The translations under genes were made by a program, and so were the position numbers. A stretch of 39,393 bases of DNA from Chara braunii (taxonomy: Eukaryota > Streptophyta > Charophyceae > Charales > Characeae): the NCBI GenBank assembly GCA_003427395.1, contig BFEA01000190.1, positions 2,272,867-2,312,259 on the forward strand, in the 5' to 3' direction. The notes under the pieces are model-generated. The model saw nothing but the letters and a program-made list of their open reading frames with translations, searched no databases and was not told where the DNA came from. Shown here piece after piece: positions 20,834 to 32,474 of the stretch. Each line of letters opens with the position of its first letter. Position 1 is the first letter of the stretch.

Positions 20834-21170
20834 ACCATTTCGTCAAAATGAACATTTTTTATTTTTTAAACGAAATTGAAACTGAGTTTTTTGGCCGAAA
20901 ACTCGTTAAAATTTGTTGTTCCCAAGGGTCCAGCGTTTTATAAATATTGGACCCCCTAGTTGTACATGGACCTAGCTTGAGGCCAGGCACCTCCAGGTAG
21001 GACTGCCTGGAGGTACCTGGTCTCAAGCTAGGTCCATGTACAGCCAGGGGTTCCAGCGTTTTACAAACGCCGGACCCTCAGGAACAACAAATTTTGACGA
21101 GTTTTCAGCCAAGAAACTCGGTTTCAATTTCGTTCAAAAAATAGAAGATATCCATTTTGACCAAAAAACA
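20834..21170. mobile_element. ~335-bp palindromic MITE
   Basis: Arms about 20834-20998 and 21005-21170 pair nearly end to end around ggtaggactgcctgg. Terminal sequence is catttcgtcaaaatgaacat on the left and the inverse of ggtcaaaatggatatc on the right. TTTTAT on both flanks is a possible but unproven TSD. Non-coding. Confidence 0.75.
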
Positions 21171-21189
21171 GTTTTATTATGTTTTTGCC

Positions 21190-21685
21190 CAGGTTGAGTA
21201 GCATCCAGAACGACGCTGGCTGGCACTAAGGCATCGCCTGTAACCTTCATAGGAGCGTGAGGCCTTAGATAGAGATCTGGGGATTGCTGAGGGTGGAAGG
21301 CAGTTACAATACTTCACCAAAGGCTACAATCTGGCCGACGAGGGTCGGCGCTGGGGTGGGTGGCACTGCCCTGTAACCTAGCTAGATTGGGGTGTGAGAC
21401 CGGGTAGAGGCTTAGTTGGTATACAGTATTGGCTCGACAGAGACTGGCTGGTTGGTATGGATATCTAAGATTAGGGTTAGGGTAGTATGTTTGATCTGAA
21501 TAGATAAGCATTTTGAGTAGTCAGCATTAATCTCTAGCTTATTATCTCAATCATCCTGAAGTGTACCTGAATCATCCCAAATTTTCATCAATCATCAATG
21601 TATTCCAATTATAGCCGACGTTGGGCCCGGTTCCCAGCACGTGCTGCTCCCCGGGAATAGATTGGAGCAATATTTAAAAAAAAAA
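21190..21685 (+). mobile_element. 5'-truncated retro-insertion with LINE-type 3' tail, copy 1
   Basis: The body shares blocks with 28290-28850 (ggtggcactgccctgtaacc, gatctggggattg, cgagggtggaaggca). It ends with the conserved tail: hairpin 21620-21638, agcacgtgctgctcccc, gaatagattgga, then an A-rich run at ~21670. No coding capacity, so it is a 3'-UTR-derived fragment or a SINE that borrows the LINE tail. Confidence 0.6.
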
Positions 21686-22009
21686 AATTTAAAAATGGAA
21701 TTGGTAGAGTTTGTCAGACCCAAGGGGAGGGGAGAGTCAAGAATGACATGCAAATCCTGATAGGGGGTAGAGCCATCGTAATGAAGGAGTTCCAATAAGG
21801 GTTGGGAATCACATGCAGCCCCAATGGGATTTGGAGTTGGACAACATGTACAATGAGAAACATGCCCCGCCTATCTAACCTTGTCCTGTAGGTTACCCAC
21901 TCAAGTTACTGCGTTGTCGTGGGGACTATCGGTCAAATTCCCTATTCTGAGAGCGGTCCTCACAGCTGGCAGTAGCTACAATCGGAGTTCTTGGAAAATA
22001 AGCAACTTT

Positions 22010-22160
22010 GATGTCAAGGGACGCTGGACCCGATTTCCAGCAGGTGTTGCTCCCCACCAATAAACGGAGCCTCCCCGACAGTGATAGTGGTGTCGGCTCT
22101 TATCAACACCCCTAGCACTACCTCGGGTTGTTCATCTAAAAAAAAAAAAAAAAAAAAAAG
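22010..22160 (+). mobile_element. Solo LINE 3' tail with poly(A)
   Basis: Hairpin at 22023-22041 (gctggacccgatttccagc), then caggtgttgctccccacc, a second stem (gtgatagtggtg...cacccctagcac) and an uninterrupted A run at 22138-22159. The 5' end is not sharply defined. Confidence 0.65.
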
Positions 22161-23600
22161 GTGGGAAAGGAGAAGGGGGAACCATCAGGGCGAGAAGAAT
22201 TGAAGAAACAGGAACAAGGAGGACAGGGGGAAGAAGTTGGGGGACAAGGGAAAACTTTAGACAATGGAGAGCTGCAAAAGGATCAGTTGGAGGTAAGTGG
22301 GGCGGATGTGGACAGGCGTTTTGGGGATATATCATAAAAATTGAAATAGGCGGACATGGGTTTTACCGATACAGGTAAAGATGAATCTGTGGACAAAAGG
22401 CCTTTTAGCAACACCCCCGCCCACCTCCTCTTATTAGGCACTCGACCCCCCGGCACTTGTGACAGCTGCGGACCAGGGGATTTCCCTCCCCCTTGCAGAT
22501 AAGGATGCAGAGATATAGTAGGAGGGTGATTTACACCACCTCTTCAAGGCTAAACCGGGAAGAAAGAGGCAGGAGAACTTTAAAGGCAGAAAAGGGGAAA
22601 CATGACCCAAAATAAGGGCAAAAAGAGCATCAGTGCTCACCATACCGGATAGTATCAGGGGTGCAGCACAGCAGGGAGCGTTGCGCCCCCTGTGGTACAG
22701 TTGTGCGTCGCACGTGCAGTTTTTGAGGGAACTTTTTCGAGGCGGCGTGGCAGGTGAGCTCGCGGTATATGAGAGGGCGGGGCATGGCAACGAGCGGTGA
22801 CGGTGCGATGACGACGATGCAGGGTGTGGGACGACGAGTTGTGGGGCTTGGAAAGGTCGGCAGGGTATAGACTTGTGTGTCGTCGTGGGAGATAGTTAGC
22901 GTTGTTGCCTTGCTGTTCGGGAGGAGGGACACTGTGAGAAGGGAGGGAATGGAGATGGGGAGGTTGTGTTGTTCCATTCGGACCTTCTTTTCAGCGGTCT
23001 TCGTGCCACTTGGCAATTATGGGTTCGACTTTTCGGATTTCTTCTCTCGGCAGATGAGATATTCAAGTGCTGATCTTCTCAAGGTGGGTTGGTATTGAAC
23101 GTTCCTTTCATTCTTGAAACCGCCTGTGAGGGGCTATTGGCGGGTTCAATAGTTGAGACTCACAACGTGACACAGCTTGGTGGTGATGGTGAGTTTTTGT
23201 CACGGTCCGATAATTTCACCATTCGACCTTATGCTGAGATGGTTATATAAGACCAAGATGCAGTCGAAATGCGATGAGACGACGAAAGAGGAGTTGATGA
23301 AGAGGGAGGTGCGGTTTTGAGGGGAAAGGGAGGCGTTGTTGGATAGTGCAAAGTAGGAAATGCGCTTGGTCTGCCCCGCTGGTTTGTTGTGTGTTTTCCT
23401 GTGATTTCATGTTTGTTTATGTTTTTCTACTGTCCTTCTGTTATAATCAGTAATTTACTATGGGTATTTCGTATGGAATGAGGGCGTCTTCTGGAGATAA
23501 TCGTAAAACGGTAAAACGTTCTTCTTAGTTGAATTTGGATGGGTATATCAAGGGAAGTTGTTTTGACTGTGAATTCTTGAGTTCATTCTGATCATTTTAG
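22160..23600. other. No gene recognised
   Basis: The stretch is GA-rich at first (22160-22300) and then mixed composition. Several frames of 60-130 codons exist on both strands but overlap one another and lack motifs or codon character. A GA-rich stretch with a ggaggtaagt donor-like site (near 22290) could be an ORF1 linker remnant; I cannot support more. Confidence 0.4.
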
Positions 23601-23679
23601 TTTTGAAAATTCTTGAAGTTCAGTCTAACCCCACTATCCTGGTGGTGGTAGGAGAACCACTAGGATTGAGGTCTTGCTT

Positions 23680-23740
23680 GTGGGGTTGCTCCATCTATTG
23701 GTGGGGAGCTTCACCTGCTGGAAATAAGGTCCAGCGTCTC
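23680..23740 (-). mobile_element. Fragment of the LINE 3' tail, minus strand
   Basis: Minus-strand hairpin 23717-23735 (gctggaccttatttccagc) is followed by caggtg-aagctccccaccaa and tagatggag, the same order as in LINE-1. No poly(A) is evident, so it is an older or clipped copy. Confidence 0.5.
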
Positions 23741-24239
23741 ATTGAATACACTCATTACACAACAATGATCGCATGTACCTTCTGTCCAGGGTTGGAGCTT
23801 TCAACTTTTCGTACTACAGAGCTTCGATTACTTTCCCCTTGGGCTGCTGAGTTACCTGACCAAACTTGTAGCTCCTGTTTTTCACTATATGGCTTAGCAA
23901 TATTCTCAATTTGATGTTCGTAAATCGGAGTTTGCTCCGATCTCATAACTGAATTGTCAACTAACGGTTTACTGATCAACTGATCTTAGTCGTTTAATCT
24001 AGTTTCCTTTCGAACTTAAGGTGTGAGTTGCTAAATTGGTAGGGTGTGATCTTTGAGAGGGTAGGGACGGTATTGAGGGTTTGTCCTTTTTTTTTTTTAA
24101 TTTTTTTTTACAAAATGAACCCAATGTCCAAGGCTGATATTACCAAATTGAATAAGAAAATTGAGGCCGGGGTCCTCACAGTCTACCCGGAGAAACCAAA
24201 CCAAACAAGCTGAGAACCGGGCTTAGCGTCCCTCCTATG

Positions 24240-24262
24240 ATTATGATTATGCTGCTGCTGCC

Positions 24263-24298
<36 letters not shown>

Positions 24299-24965
24299 AT
24301 TCTACTGATTGCATGAGAAATGTGGGATAATGATACTAATGATGATGACGATTAGTATGTGAAAAATTTTAGAAGTCTATGCTATATCACAAATCCGGCC
24401 TTCTAATCCTAGTCTTCCGTGAGTCAGGACATTAATATCAAAGACAATGGCATCCTAGCTTACATCAACCATAGTTATCATGTTCTCGCCACCTTGACTA
24501 AACCTGGACCCATAGGTTGTCCTGATGGCACCCCCCAGTCCACCACTGGATTGTCTTCCTTCCTCGACTAATCCCCAGATCTCTTTACAAGGCCTCACAC
24601 TCCTGTCATTTGCAGATTACAGGGCAACGCCCCAGCTCCGACCAACGTCGTTCTGGCTTTGGCATACCAGGGGCAAAGAACAAAGCAACTACATAGACAT
24701 CAGTCCGGATTCGACCATCTCTTAAATCATATATCCCGAATGAGGAGGAAGGTCAAGTGCCACCACGAATCACAGGACACCAGAAGAAAAAAAAAATGTG
24801 AGATAATAATACTAATGATAATGATGTTAATGATGATGTCGATTAGTATTTGAAAAATTTTAGAAGTCTATGTTATATCAGCAAATTTGGCCTTCTAATC
24901 CTAGGACAACCCCTTGCCCTCCCTGATCCAGGACATTACCTCTCAGAGACAATGTCACTAGTCGA
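24240..24965. repeat. Diverged direct duplication and (GAT)n
   Basis: About 24318-24440 and 24794-24960 share acgattagtatgtgaaaaat, ttttagaagtctatgytat and ggccttctaatcctag with scattered differences, an offset of roughly 490-500 bp. A (GAT) triplet run is at 24263-24296. No gene is seen; 23750-24240 also shows only short frames and a poly(T) at ~24088. Confidence 0.6.
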
Positions 24966-25012
24966 AATGATTAAACGGAAAGTATAGAAATCAGATTTTC
25001 ATTTTGAAATAA

Positions 25013-26198
25013 CAATTATGAATACGACAAAATCAGACAGAATTATACTTGAACCGCCTAAACACAAAAGAATTATTAATTCATTAGTAATTGATTAATT
25101 AGAAATTTTCAAGTATTAAAAAATACCATTCATATTGATTTATGATGAAGAACCAATGTTTGAGTTATGGATGATTGAGAATCTATAAGGAAAATATCAG
25201 GATTTTATTTAGGATTTAAATTGAAGATGATAATTACGATAATTTTGACAATATTGAAATTAGTATATAAATTAGTGATGAGAAGATTGAAAGATGGCTA
25301 AATAGAAACGAGAATATAGTTCAGACATATGCTAAGTGACTAATAATCAAACAGAATAAGAGAGCTAAATAGGAATAAAATTGTTGAGAATCACAGTAAA
25401 CATATTATTGAAAACAGATTCGTGCACAAAGAAAAACAGAAATGCGCGAGACGCTCCTCCACCTTCCTTCCCCCCTCTAACCCTATTTCCTTACCTCTCA
25501 AATGCCCCCACCTTCCCTCCCCTTGTCCCCCTCCTTTATCCCCTTCCTCTTTTATGCCCCATCCTTTCCCCCCCCTTGTCAAGCAGTTTGCACTCAGCGC
25601 CCTGCCAATTACGAATACGACAGAATCAGACAGAATTATACTTGAACCGCCTAAACACAAAAGAATAATTAATTCATTAGTAATTGATTAATTAGAAATT
25701 TTCAAGTATTAAAAAATACCATTCATATTGATTTATGATGAAGAGCCAATGTTTGAGTTATGGATGATTGAGAATCTATCAGGAAAATATCAGGATTTTA
25801 TTTAGGATTTAAATTGAAGATGATAATTACGATAATTTTGACAATATTGAAATTAGTATATAAATTAGTCATGAGAAGATTGAAAGATGGCTAAATAGAA
25901 ATGAGAATATAGTTCAGACATATACTAAGTGACTAATAATCAAACAGAATAAGAGAGTTAAATAGGAATAAAATTGATGAGAATCATAGTAAACATATTA
26001 TTGAAAACAGATTCGTGCACAAAGAAAAACAGAAATACGCGAGGCACTCCTCCACCTTCCTTCCCCCCTCTAACCCTATTTCCTTACCTCCCAAATGCCC
26101 CCACCTTCCCTCCCCTTGTCCCCCTCCTTTATCCCCTTCCTCTTTTATGCCCCATCCTTTCCTCCCCCCCGTCAAACAGTTTGCACTCAGCATCCTGC
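25013..26198. repeat. 593-bp tandem duplication of AT-rich DNA
   Basis: Unit 1 (25013-25605) and unit 2 (25606-26198) are collinear with an exact 593-bp offset and few substitutions, so the duplication is recent. Each unit has ~430 bp of very AT-rich DNA followed by ~150 bp of C/T-rich DNA. The AT-rich part contains degraded coding-like strings (KIPFILIYDEEPMFELWMIE, then in another frame DEKIERWLNRNENIVQTYAK) broken by stops and a shift, the same in both units. The source is not recognised; composition differs sharply from the surroundings. Confidence 0.85.
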
Positions 26199-27560
26199 CA
26201 CACAGCCAGCAGCCAGCAGCCTGCCACGCAGGCAGTGCCCAACAACCCTCCACGCAGCCAGCACACGTCATCAGGCCACGCCGCCAGCGCTTAGCATTTC
26301 GCCACGCAGTCAGCACCACTCACCACTAACCATCACACAGGTCTCAACCAAACCAAACCGCAAGCATGTGAGGATAAAGAAAACAAGGCACAAGGAAGGA
26401 AGAAATGAGTAGAGAGAGGAGAAGGTGAAGGGTACAAGAGGAGAGTAGAGTAGAGATTAAAAAATGGAAAGGAAGAGGGGGATAGAAAATGGAAAAGGAA
26501 GAGGGAAGATCATGGAGGATAAACTACCCCCCCACTCTTCCTATACTGACGCACCTTGATTATAATAAAGATGATGATGATAATGTGACTGATGAGAACG
26601 ACCTGTGATGATGATACAATGCTACTACTATTCTGATGTCGTCGAAGATGATGACGAAGAAGATGCTGATGAAGACGATATAAAATGCGCAGACAAGACA
26701 ACACCCAATCTGACGACTCTGCAGTCGTCCCCGCTACGTATCACCGAAGATGATGACAACACTGATGATGATGATAATGGCGGTAACTGCCCAAAAATTT
26801 GGTGATAATGATCCCCTATAAATAAAACGAACAGGACGACGATCAGCCGGTGAATAATGTCGAGTTGAAGTCCTCCCTCTCGTGACTCGACGACCTCCCA
26901 CTCATAACCTCCCAACAATCCTCCTGCCACTCCACGGGACACACTCTACTCTTCTTCTTCTCGCAACGAGCCAACCTCCTCCACCACAAATTCGCAAGAT
27001 AAAGAGCAGAAATGATTACTCCTGAAGCAATGCTCAATCAAAAGCAAAACTCCCCTCCATATGGCATGCTAGCCTGCAGCATTACTCGCATGAAGCACGA
27101 AACAGAGAGATGGCACGCAAGGGCTTTCAAAAGTCGGGAGATAACAAGTGATGTGGTTCAAGCCTGTTGCCGCCTTCCAAAATCCATCTCATAACCTCTA
27201 TAGAATTAGTCGTCTCGCCACACGCCAGCACCTGGTCCAGATCCTGAAGACGTGGATGCCACGTTAGTGCTGACATGGCAGTGTGGCTCACCCGCCAGCA
27301 GCTCACACGTACGTCCCCGACAACTCCCACACATCCACCAGCCACGGCAGCAAGTTGTAAACGATGCATGCGCCCATCAGCCAGCCTCACCCGCTTTCCC
27401 TGCCAGGTTGACCCGCTCGCCCACACTTCACACAAATGCGCCTGTCAGCCGCACCTACACACTTCTCCAGGAACACGCACCCAGAGCAGCATCAGCGCAT
27501 GTGGCGCGCGCTCACACGTCAACGTCCCCTCCGCCGCAACCGACTCCATCGCTCTGGGCC
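26198..27560. other. No gene recognised: C/A-rich repeats and GAT/GAC triplets
   Basis: 26198-26330 holds irregular CCAGC/CCACGCAG units. 26560-26800 is rich in GAT/GAC triplets giving Asp-rich shadow frames. 27215-27560 is a loose third copy of the CCAGCGCC-type repeat with the gatgccacgt...tgacatggca opening. None of the open frames is convincing. Confidence 0.45.
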
Positions 27561-28290
27561 ACGGATTTTCAGGTCAGATGAGCTATGGCGCTTGGGGAGA
27601 GAGGACAAGGGGTGTTGATGTCAGCAGGGTGAGAGTTGAGAGGGTTGTTCCGCTTGGAGGTGGTGGGGCAGGCAGGAAGGGGGATCTTCGGCTCTGCAGG
27701 GCCATACTTTAGGGGGTACTGTATGCGACTGAGGGAGCAGGAGTGGAATTTTGGGAGCTGTTATGAACTGGGGCTGGGAGGTGAGGGACCGCCTCCCCGC
27801 GAAGGCAGTGAACAGACAGGGGGTTGTATTTTGCGGGAGAGGAGTTATCCCTTTGATTCTTCTGACCCCCTTACATGTAACTGAGACTTCAATAGGCGTC
27901 GGAGTTTCCGTGGGAAGAGAGGATGATTTTTACTCTTCCCCTCTTCCTATGGGAATAGTGGGCGCTGAAATGTTCATGTGATTTTTTGAATTTCTTGATT
28001 TTCCTAATTGAAAAATTATTCCAAGGTTTGGTGCTAGAGGCAGGGGGTTGTGGTGGTTGTGACGGCGGGAGATGACGCGCTCTGCGGCGAAGGGGCTAGC
28101 CTGTAGGGTTGAAATAAGGTACAGAAGTGGTGGAGATGGTGGCTTCATCGTGGCAAGACTTGCCGGAGTAGGGCTTAGAGGGATTTTTGGGGGGATATCT
28201 GCAACCAGTGCATGACGGAGATGAATGAGGGGATCTACAACTATGGTGCTGCTTGGTGGCTTGACTGGTATTTACCTTAGTCTTGAGTCC
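27560..28290. other. No gene recognised
   Basis: Mixed composition, G-rich on the plus strand. Overlapping short frames exist on both strands without motifs or splice support. Confidence 0.4.
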
Positions 28291-28925
28291 CGGTGGTTTG
28301 CAAATAGGCAAGGCCAGAACGACATTGGTCGGTGGTGGGGCTTGGTCACACTGCCCTGTTACTCGAGCTGTACGAGGGCATAAGACCTGGTAGAGAGATC
28401 TGGGGAGTTGTCGAGGGTGGAAGGCACTCTAGTGTCTTTTGGTGAGCTTGTGCCTAGTCGATGATGGCCGGAGCTGGGGCGGGTCGCTTTGCCATGTGGT
28501 CTAGCAGGTGGGGGGGTTCTGCGGCAGGTGGCGCCACTCTGTAACCTAGCAGTTGGGGGCATGAGGCCTCGTAGAGATTGGGCATCGGGATATAGGGGTG
28601 AGGTAGGTAGGGTTGGGCTGCTGAAAGGCCCTAAGGCAGGTGTTTTTTTCGTTCTGAATGGGACACAGAATCTTAGTGTTTTTGTGTAGATTACACAGTT
28701 GTTTTCTTAGCCGAAGCCGGGTAATGGCCCCGGTATTTCAAGGATCTCTCTATAAATTTCTCATTTTTTCAATATGATCCTGAATGGGACGCTGGGCCCC
28801 GTTCCCAGCACGTGCGGCTCCCCATGAATAGATTGGATCATGTCACGTTTAAAAAAAAAAAGAAAAAAAAGAAAAAAAAAGAGAAAAAAAAGAAAAAAAA
28901 GGAAAAAAAAAAAGAAAAAAAAAAG
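28290..28925 (+). mobile_element. 5'-truncated retro-insertion with LINE-type 3' tail, copy 2
   Basis: Shares its body with 21190-21685. The tail hairpin at 28791-28809 is gctgggccccgttcccagc, then agcacgtgcggctcccc, gaatagattgga and a long A-rich run with single G interruptions (28851-28924). The stem here is GCTGGG/CCCAGC, where most other copies have GCTGGA/TCCAGC, a compensatory change. Confidence 0.65.
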
Positions 28926-29091
28926 GGCAAATTCAAAAGGAAGGGTCAGGAGGATGGTCGGAATGGCGAAAGACAAGAGATCAACGAAGGTCCAGTAAAA
29001 AAATTGAAAACCAACAATCTTCTGTCAATTGCCAATCACTGCACGCCCCCCTCCCAAGGATAAGGGGAACAGGGAATCACAGAAGTACCTG

Positions 29092-29683
29092 TTAAGGGTC
29101 GGACCCCACTGCGGTGCAGATGGAAAAGACGTGTGGCCACGAAAAGCGGGCAAGTTGTTTTGGAAAGTTGGAAAAGTATTTTTCCGGGACCCCACCGTGG
29201 AGTGCATTTTGCAGCAAAGTGGTATTTTTTCTTGTGTAAAAGGGAAGTTTGGTGGGTGAAGTCCGAAAAAGGAAAGTGGTTGCTGTCTGGGAGGCCGTGG
29301 GTGGACCTCAGGACATGGCCGTGCGACAATTCACTCCAGGGTCGCATGTTCCACCGACGTCGGACAATGCATGGACGAACAATCTGTGGTCTGTCCAGGG
29401 GACCTGGTTTTAGAAAAGTTCAAGACGGCTCAGGGAGTCAACCTCGGCTTTTGGCACAAATTTGCGGCGTGATTTCCTCCGTTTGCCGTTTTCCAGACCA
29501 CGGATGATGTGAAAACGTCCACAGGCGATCTTCCAGGCCATGATGCGGGCTATGGGGTCCCGGAATACGGTTTTTGGAAGACCTTTCGGCCTTTCCATAA
29601 CCTTTTCCGCGAGGTGTGGGGTCCCGGAAACACTTCCGTGGCAAACTTTTTCTTTTTCGCATTCCTGTGGGGTCCGACCCTAA
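29092..29683. mobile_element. 592-bp TIR element with GGGTCGGACCCCA ends
   Basis: Left end ttaagggtcggacccca (29092-29108) and right end tggggtccgaccctaa (29668-29683) are inverted repeats differing by one base insertion. Subterminal GGGGTCCCGG/CCGGGACCCC motifs occur near 29190, 29556 and 29620, as expected for repeated transposase-binding sites. No transposase and no certain TSD. Superfamily not assigned. Confidence 0.7.
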
Positions 29684-29689
29684 GTGGAA

Positions 29690-30302
29690 AAAGATCGCAA
29701 GGGGCGAGAGCGATAAAGCAGACATGAAGGCCTTATCTCGGAAAGATAAAAACATAAAACACGGAAAGATAAAAGCATAAAACAATTAAAAAAATACACG
29801 AGCTGTTTGTACCCCTCATCTGCACGAGGGGTTACTGACAATAGTAGGTCCGAAAGAGCAATGGGCAGCTTTGAATATCCACTGGATGGCGCTTACCCCC
29901 TTTCTGACTCCAAGTGCATCAGACCTAGGAGAAATCAAGCTGGCCACAAAGCGCTCTTTTTTTTTTTTTTTTTTTTTTGAAAAAGTCCAGGGTGATGTAG
30001 AGGCCAGTTACTAGGCTCACATTGATCGCCGGAAGCGGTCAGCCATGGTTGCCCTGAAGAGACGAGGCTACCTTCCATCCCATCCTCGCATCAATACTCC
30101 TAGCGCACCCCCTATTCGTACTATCCAGCAAATCATGTGGCAGAATAGTTGAGACCCTCGGAGACGGATGAAATAATCGGTCAAGATGGAGGGTCCTTAA
30201 AATTGGTGTCTTCCCCTCTTCCGCAGTTAGTGGAGGAAGCGGGTGGGGAAGCAATGGTCCGCATCCAAGAAGTAGGCAGCAGCGACCAGGCTAATAGTCC
30301 TG
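29690..30302 (+). other. Leader of LINE-3: no intact gene
   Basis: 29745-29790 holds short tandem repeats (cggaaagataaaaNcataaaac). A T run at 29957-29979 suggests a minus-strand poly(A) insertion. The last ~100 bp reads VEEAGGEAMVRIQEVGSS up to the ORF2 start and may be the end of ORF1 or the spacer between ORFs. Confidence 0.4.
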
Positions 30303-31930
30303 TTGAATAGGCTTCCTATTGCAACATGGAATGTAAGAGGTTTAGGAGATACCTCTAGGAAATATGAAAAAGCCAAGCCAGGCTGGCTCATCTGGGAAGG
30401 AGTTCACTTTACGTGCATCCAGGAAAAAGAAAAACTAGATGGTAAGAAGTTACAGGAAGTCTGTTCCTGGTGGAAGGGGCCTCAGTTTTGGGCCCCAGCG
30501 GACAGCACAAAAGGAAGAGTCAGTATATTAATTAATAACGATCTGTCTGATCTGCCAGTCCAAATTCTTGATTCATTTATTGACCCAGGGGGAAGATAAG
30601 CATGGGTGAAATTGGCGTTAGAAGAAGCTCGGTCCTGATGCTACCGGCTGGGAGGCACAGTGACTGGCCCATCGAAGAAGCTCGGTCCTGATGCTACTGG
30701 CTGACCCCTGGCCGGTATCGCCCACCTGCTGTAGCAGGTATCGCACCTGCTGGTGGGTGCAGCTCCCGCATGTTCCCTCGTTGGAGGCTTGAGCACGGAT
30801 GTGGCTGCTACGGGGTTCCCCGTAATACTATAATGACAATAAAAAAGGCCTGAAAGGCCGTCCTGTCCGGATTTGACAGGTAATTGAATTGGTTGGTCTT
30901 AAAGAATTAGCCTTTAAAAATAAAAATAAAAATAAAAAAAATGGCGTTAGACGTAAGAGGACTGGGCAATAATGCCATTATACGCCCCGGTGGATTTTAG
31001 CGAAAGAATTACCTTCTTGGCCAATCATCCAGCATGTATTCCCAATGTGGAAAAATCTGGTCATAGCTGGAGACTGGAATACTGTGTTGAATCCCGGACT
31101 TTACTCCCCCTCCCCCTCTGCTATTAGGGCAGACATGGTAACGTTGACCTCATTTATGGAGTCACAGGGTTTGATTGGCGTCTTCAGAACTCTGAATCCA
31201 GAGTCTGAGGGATACACATGGACGGGGCCAAGACCATCGGATAATACCCCCGAACCCAAGAGGAGGCTGGATTTCCTCTTGGCAAGGGGAGTGATTTGGG
31301 ACAGATGTATGTGGTGTGAGCCAGTGGTGGGCTCTCCTTATAGGGCCACGAACCAGTGTTAATGGACGTACTTGCAAAGGATCAACTGGATAGAGCCTGA
31401 CCACCGTTTGGACTGAATGTAAACCTTCTAAAGGAGGAGGGGACCCCGGAATGGGTGCGAAAACAGATGTCTGTTTGGATGGAGGCACAGGATTTATTTG
31501 CAAAGGCGGAAACATGGGCAGAAGTAGGACTGGGGATAATTAGTTCAGCCATGGCCACATATTCAAGAATGAAAGCTGCAAATAGAACCTTGCGGGGGGG
31601 GGGAATGCGTCAAAAAAGCCATTATGGAGGCCGACCACAAAAGAGGGGAAGAGCGCCTTACAATCTACTACTGGGAACAGCAACGAAGAAAGAGCCTGAC
31701 TTTATTAGAAGAACTAGAAATTAAAAGACAGGAAGAATGGTTAGAATGGCTAAGGTTGAGAGGGTTGGTAGGTATGATAGGATGACCATGATCACATTTG
31801 GATCCTTAATCTTAAACCACAAGTCCACCCGCACCTGATTTAAACGAACCTGAATTTCACTGCGCGCTGAGTTTTGATGACCTGGGCCCCGTTTTAGTTT
31901 CTTTTTGGGTAACAATATGGACGTGAAAGC
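30303..31930 (+). pseudogene. LINE-3 endonuclease domain and linker
   Basis: MNRLPIATWNVRGLGDTS opens the APE-type endonuclease, followed by FTCIQEK and GRVSILINN. After the SINE it resumes (AWVKLAL joined to DVRGLG, YAPVDFSERITF in another frame, VIAGDWNTVL at ~31060, RRLDFLLA at ~31265). The final SDH motif reads SPYRATN, so the catalytic His is lost, and a stop (TAA 30597) and frameshifts are present. 31378-31740 is the Glu/Arg-rich linker before RT (NLLKEEGTPEWVRKQM...). Confidence 0.75.
30623..30941 (+). mobile_element. SINE-A, 5'-truncated copy with TSD
   Basis: Matches the 3' two thirds of the SINE at 12624-13075 and ends in (A3-5T)n plus A8. A 10-bp TSD tggcgttaga flanks it (30613-30622 and 30942-30951). 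It contains an internal partial duplication: gaagctcggtcctgatgcta occurs twice, 50 bp apart. Removing it rejoins the LINE-3 endonuclease frame around WVKLAL. Confidence 0.85.
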
Positions 31931-31943
31931 TGTTAGATACAGA

Positions 31944-32474
31944 GGGGCTCGTCACAAAGGCTTTCGAAGCGTGCAGAATCGACGCCGTGTCTTTGCCACA
32001 CAGCCTTTCGAAACAAGTTATTTCGAAAAAGTTTTGAAAGGTGTCAGATTGGCCAGCGTCGAAAGTCACTTCAAAAAGATGAGATCTTCCCGCCTGTCAC
32101 AAGCGTTTCCTCGAAAGACCTCGCGTGGTCTTGTGAAACGGCCCACTCGAAAAGGTCTATTGGCAAAAAGAAAGAAAGAAAGAAAGAAAAAGGGGCTATT
32201 ACAAGGGCCTGGCTCCACTACTCTGGACATGCACAGAAGACAAAAATTATGGTGGTGTATCTTTCCATGTTCTAGCCAAAGATTCACACTCGTTTTACCT
32301 GCATCGAGAGCAGTGGAGCCAGTCCCTAATGTGCATATATAGAAAGGCCTCGGTGTTTCGAAAGTCTGTGTGGCAAGGGGGCGGGGGGGTGTTCCTTTCG
32401 ACGAGCAGCCTTTCGAAAAAAGTCTGACACCTTTCGGAAAATGCCTTCATTCAAAAGGCTGTGTGGCAAGCCCC
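31944..32474. mobile_element. TIR element of the CTTTCGAAAG family, 3-bp TSD (AGA)
   Basis: Ends GGGGCTCGTCACAAAGGCTT and inverted GGGGCTTGCCACACAGCCTT, flanked by AGA at 31941-31943 and 32475-32477. Its interior matches 11887-12240 in inverted orientation, and its right part matches the ends of 11292-11460. It is the uninterrupted form that shows the TAA insertion point of the element at 11292. Confidence 0.7.

Noticed and set aside
21468-21485. Telomere-like ttagggttaggg
   Set aside because: Only two units, in the interior of a retro-insertion; not an array.
28812-29063. Lys-rich frame at 28.8-29.1 kb
   Set aside because: It is the A/G-rich tail of a retro-insertion.
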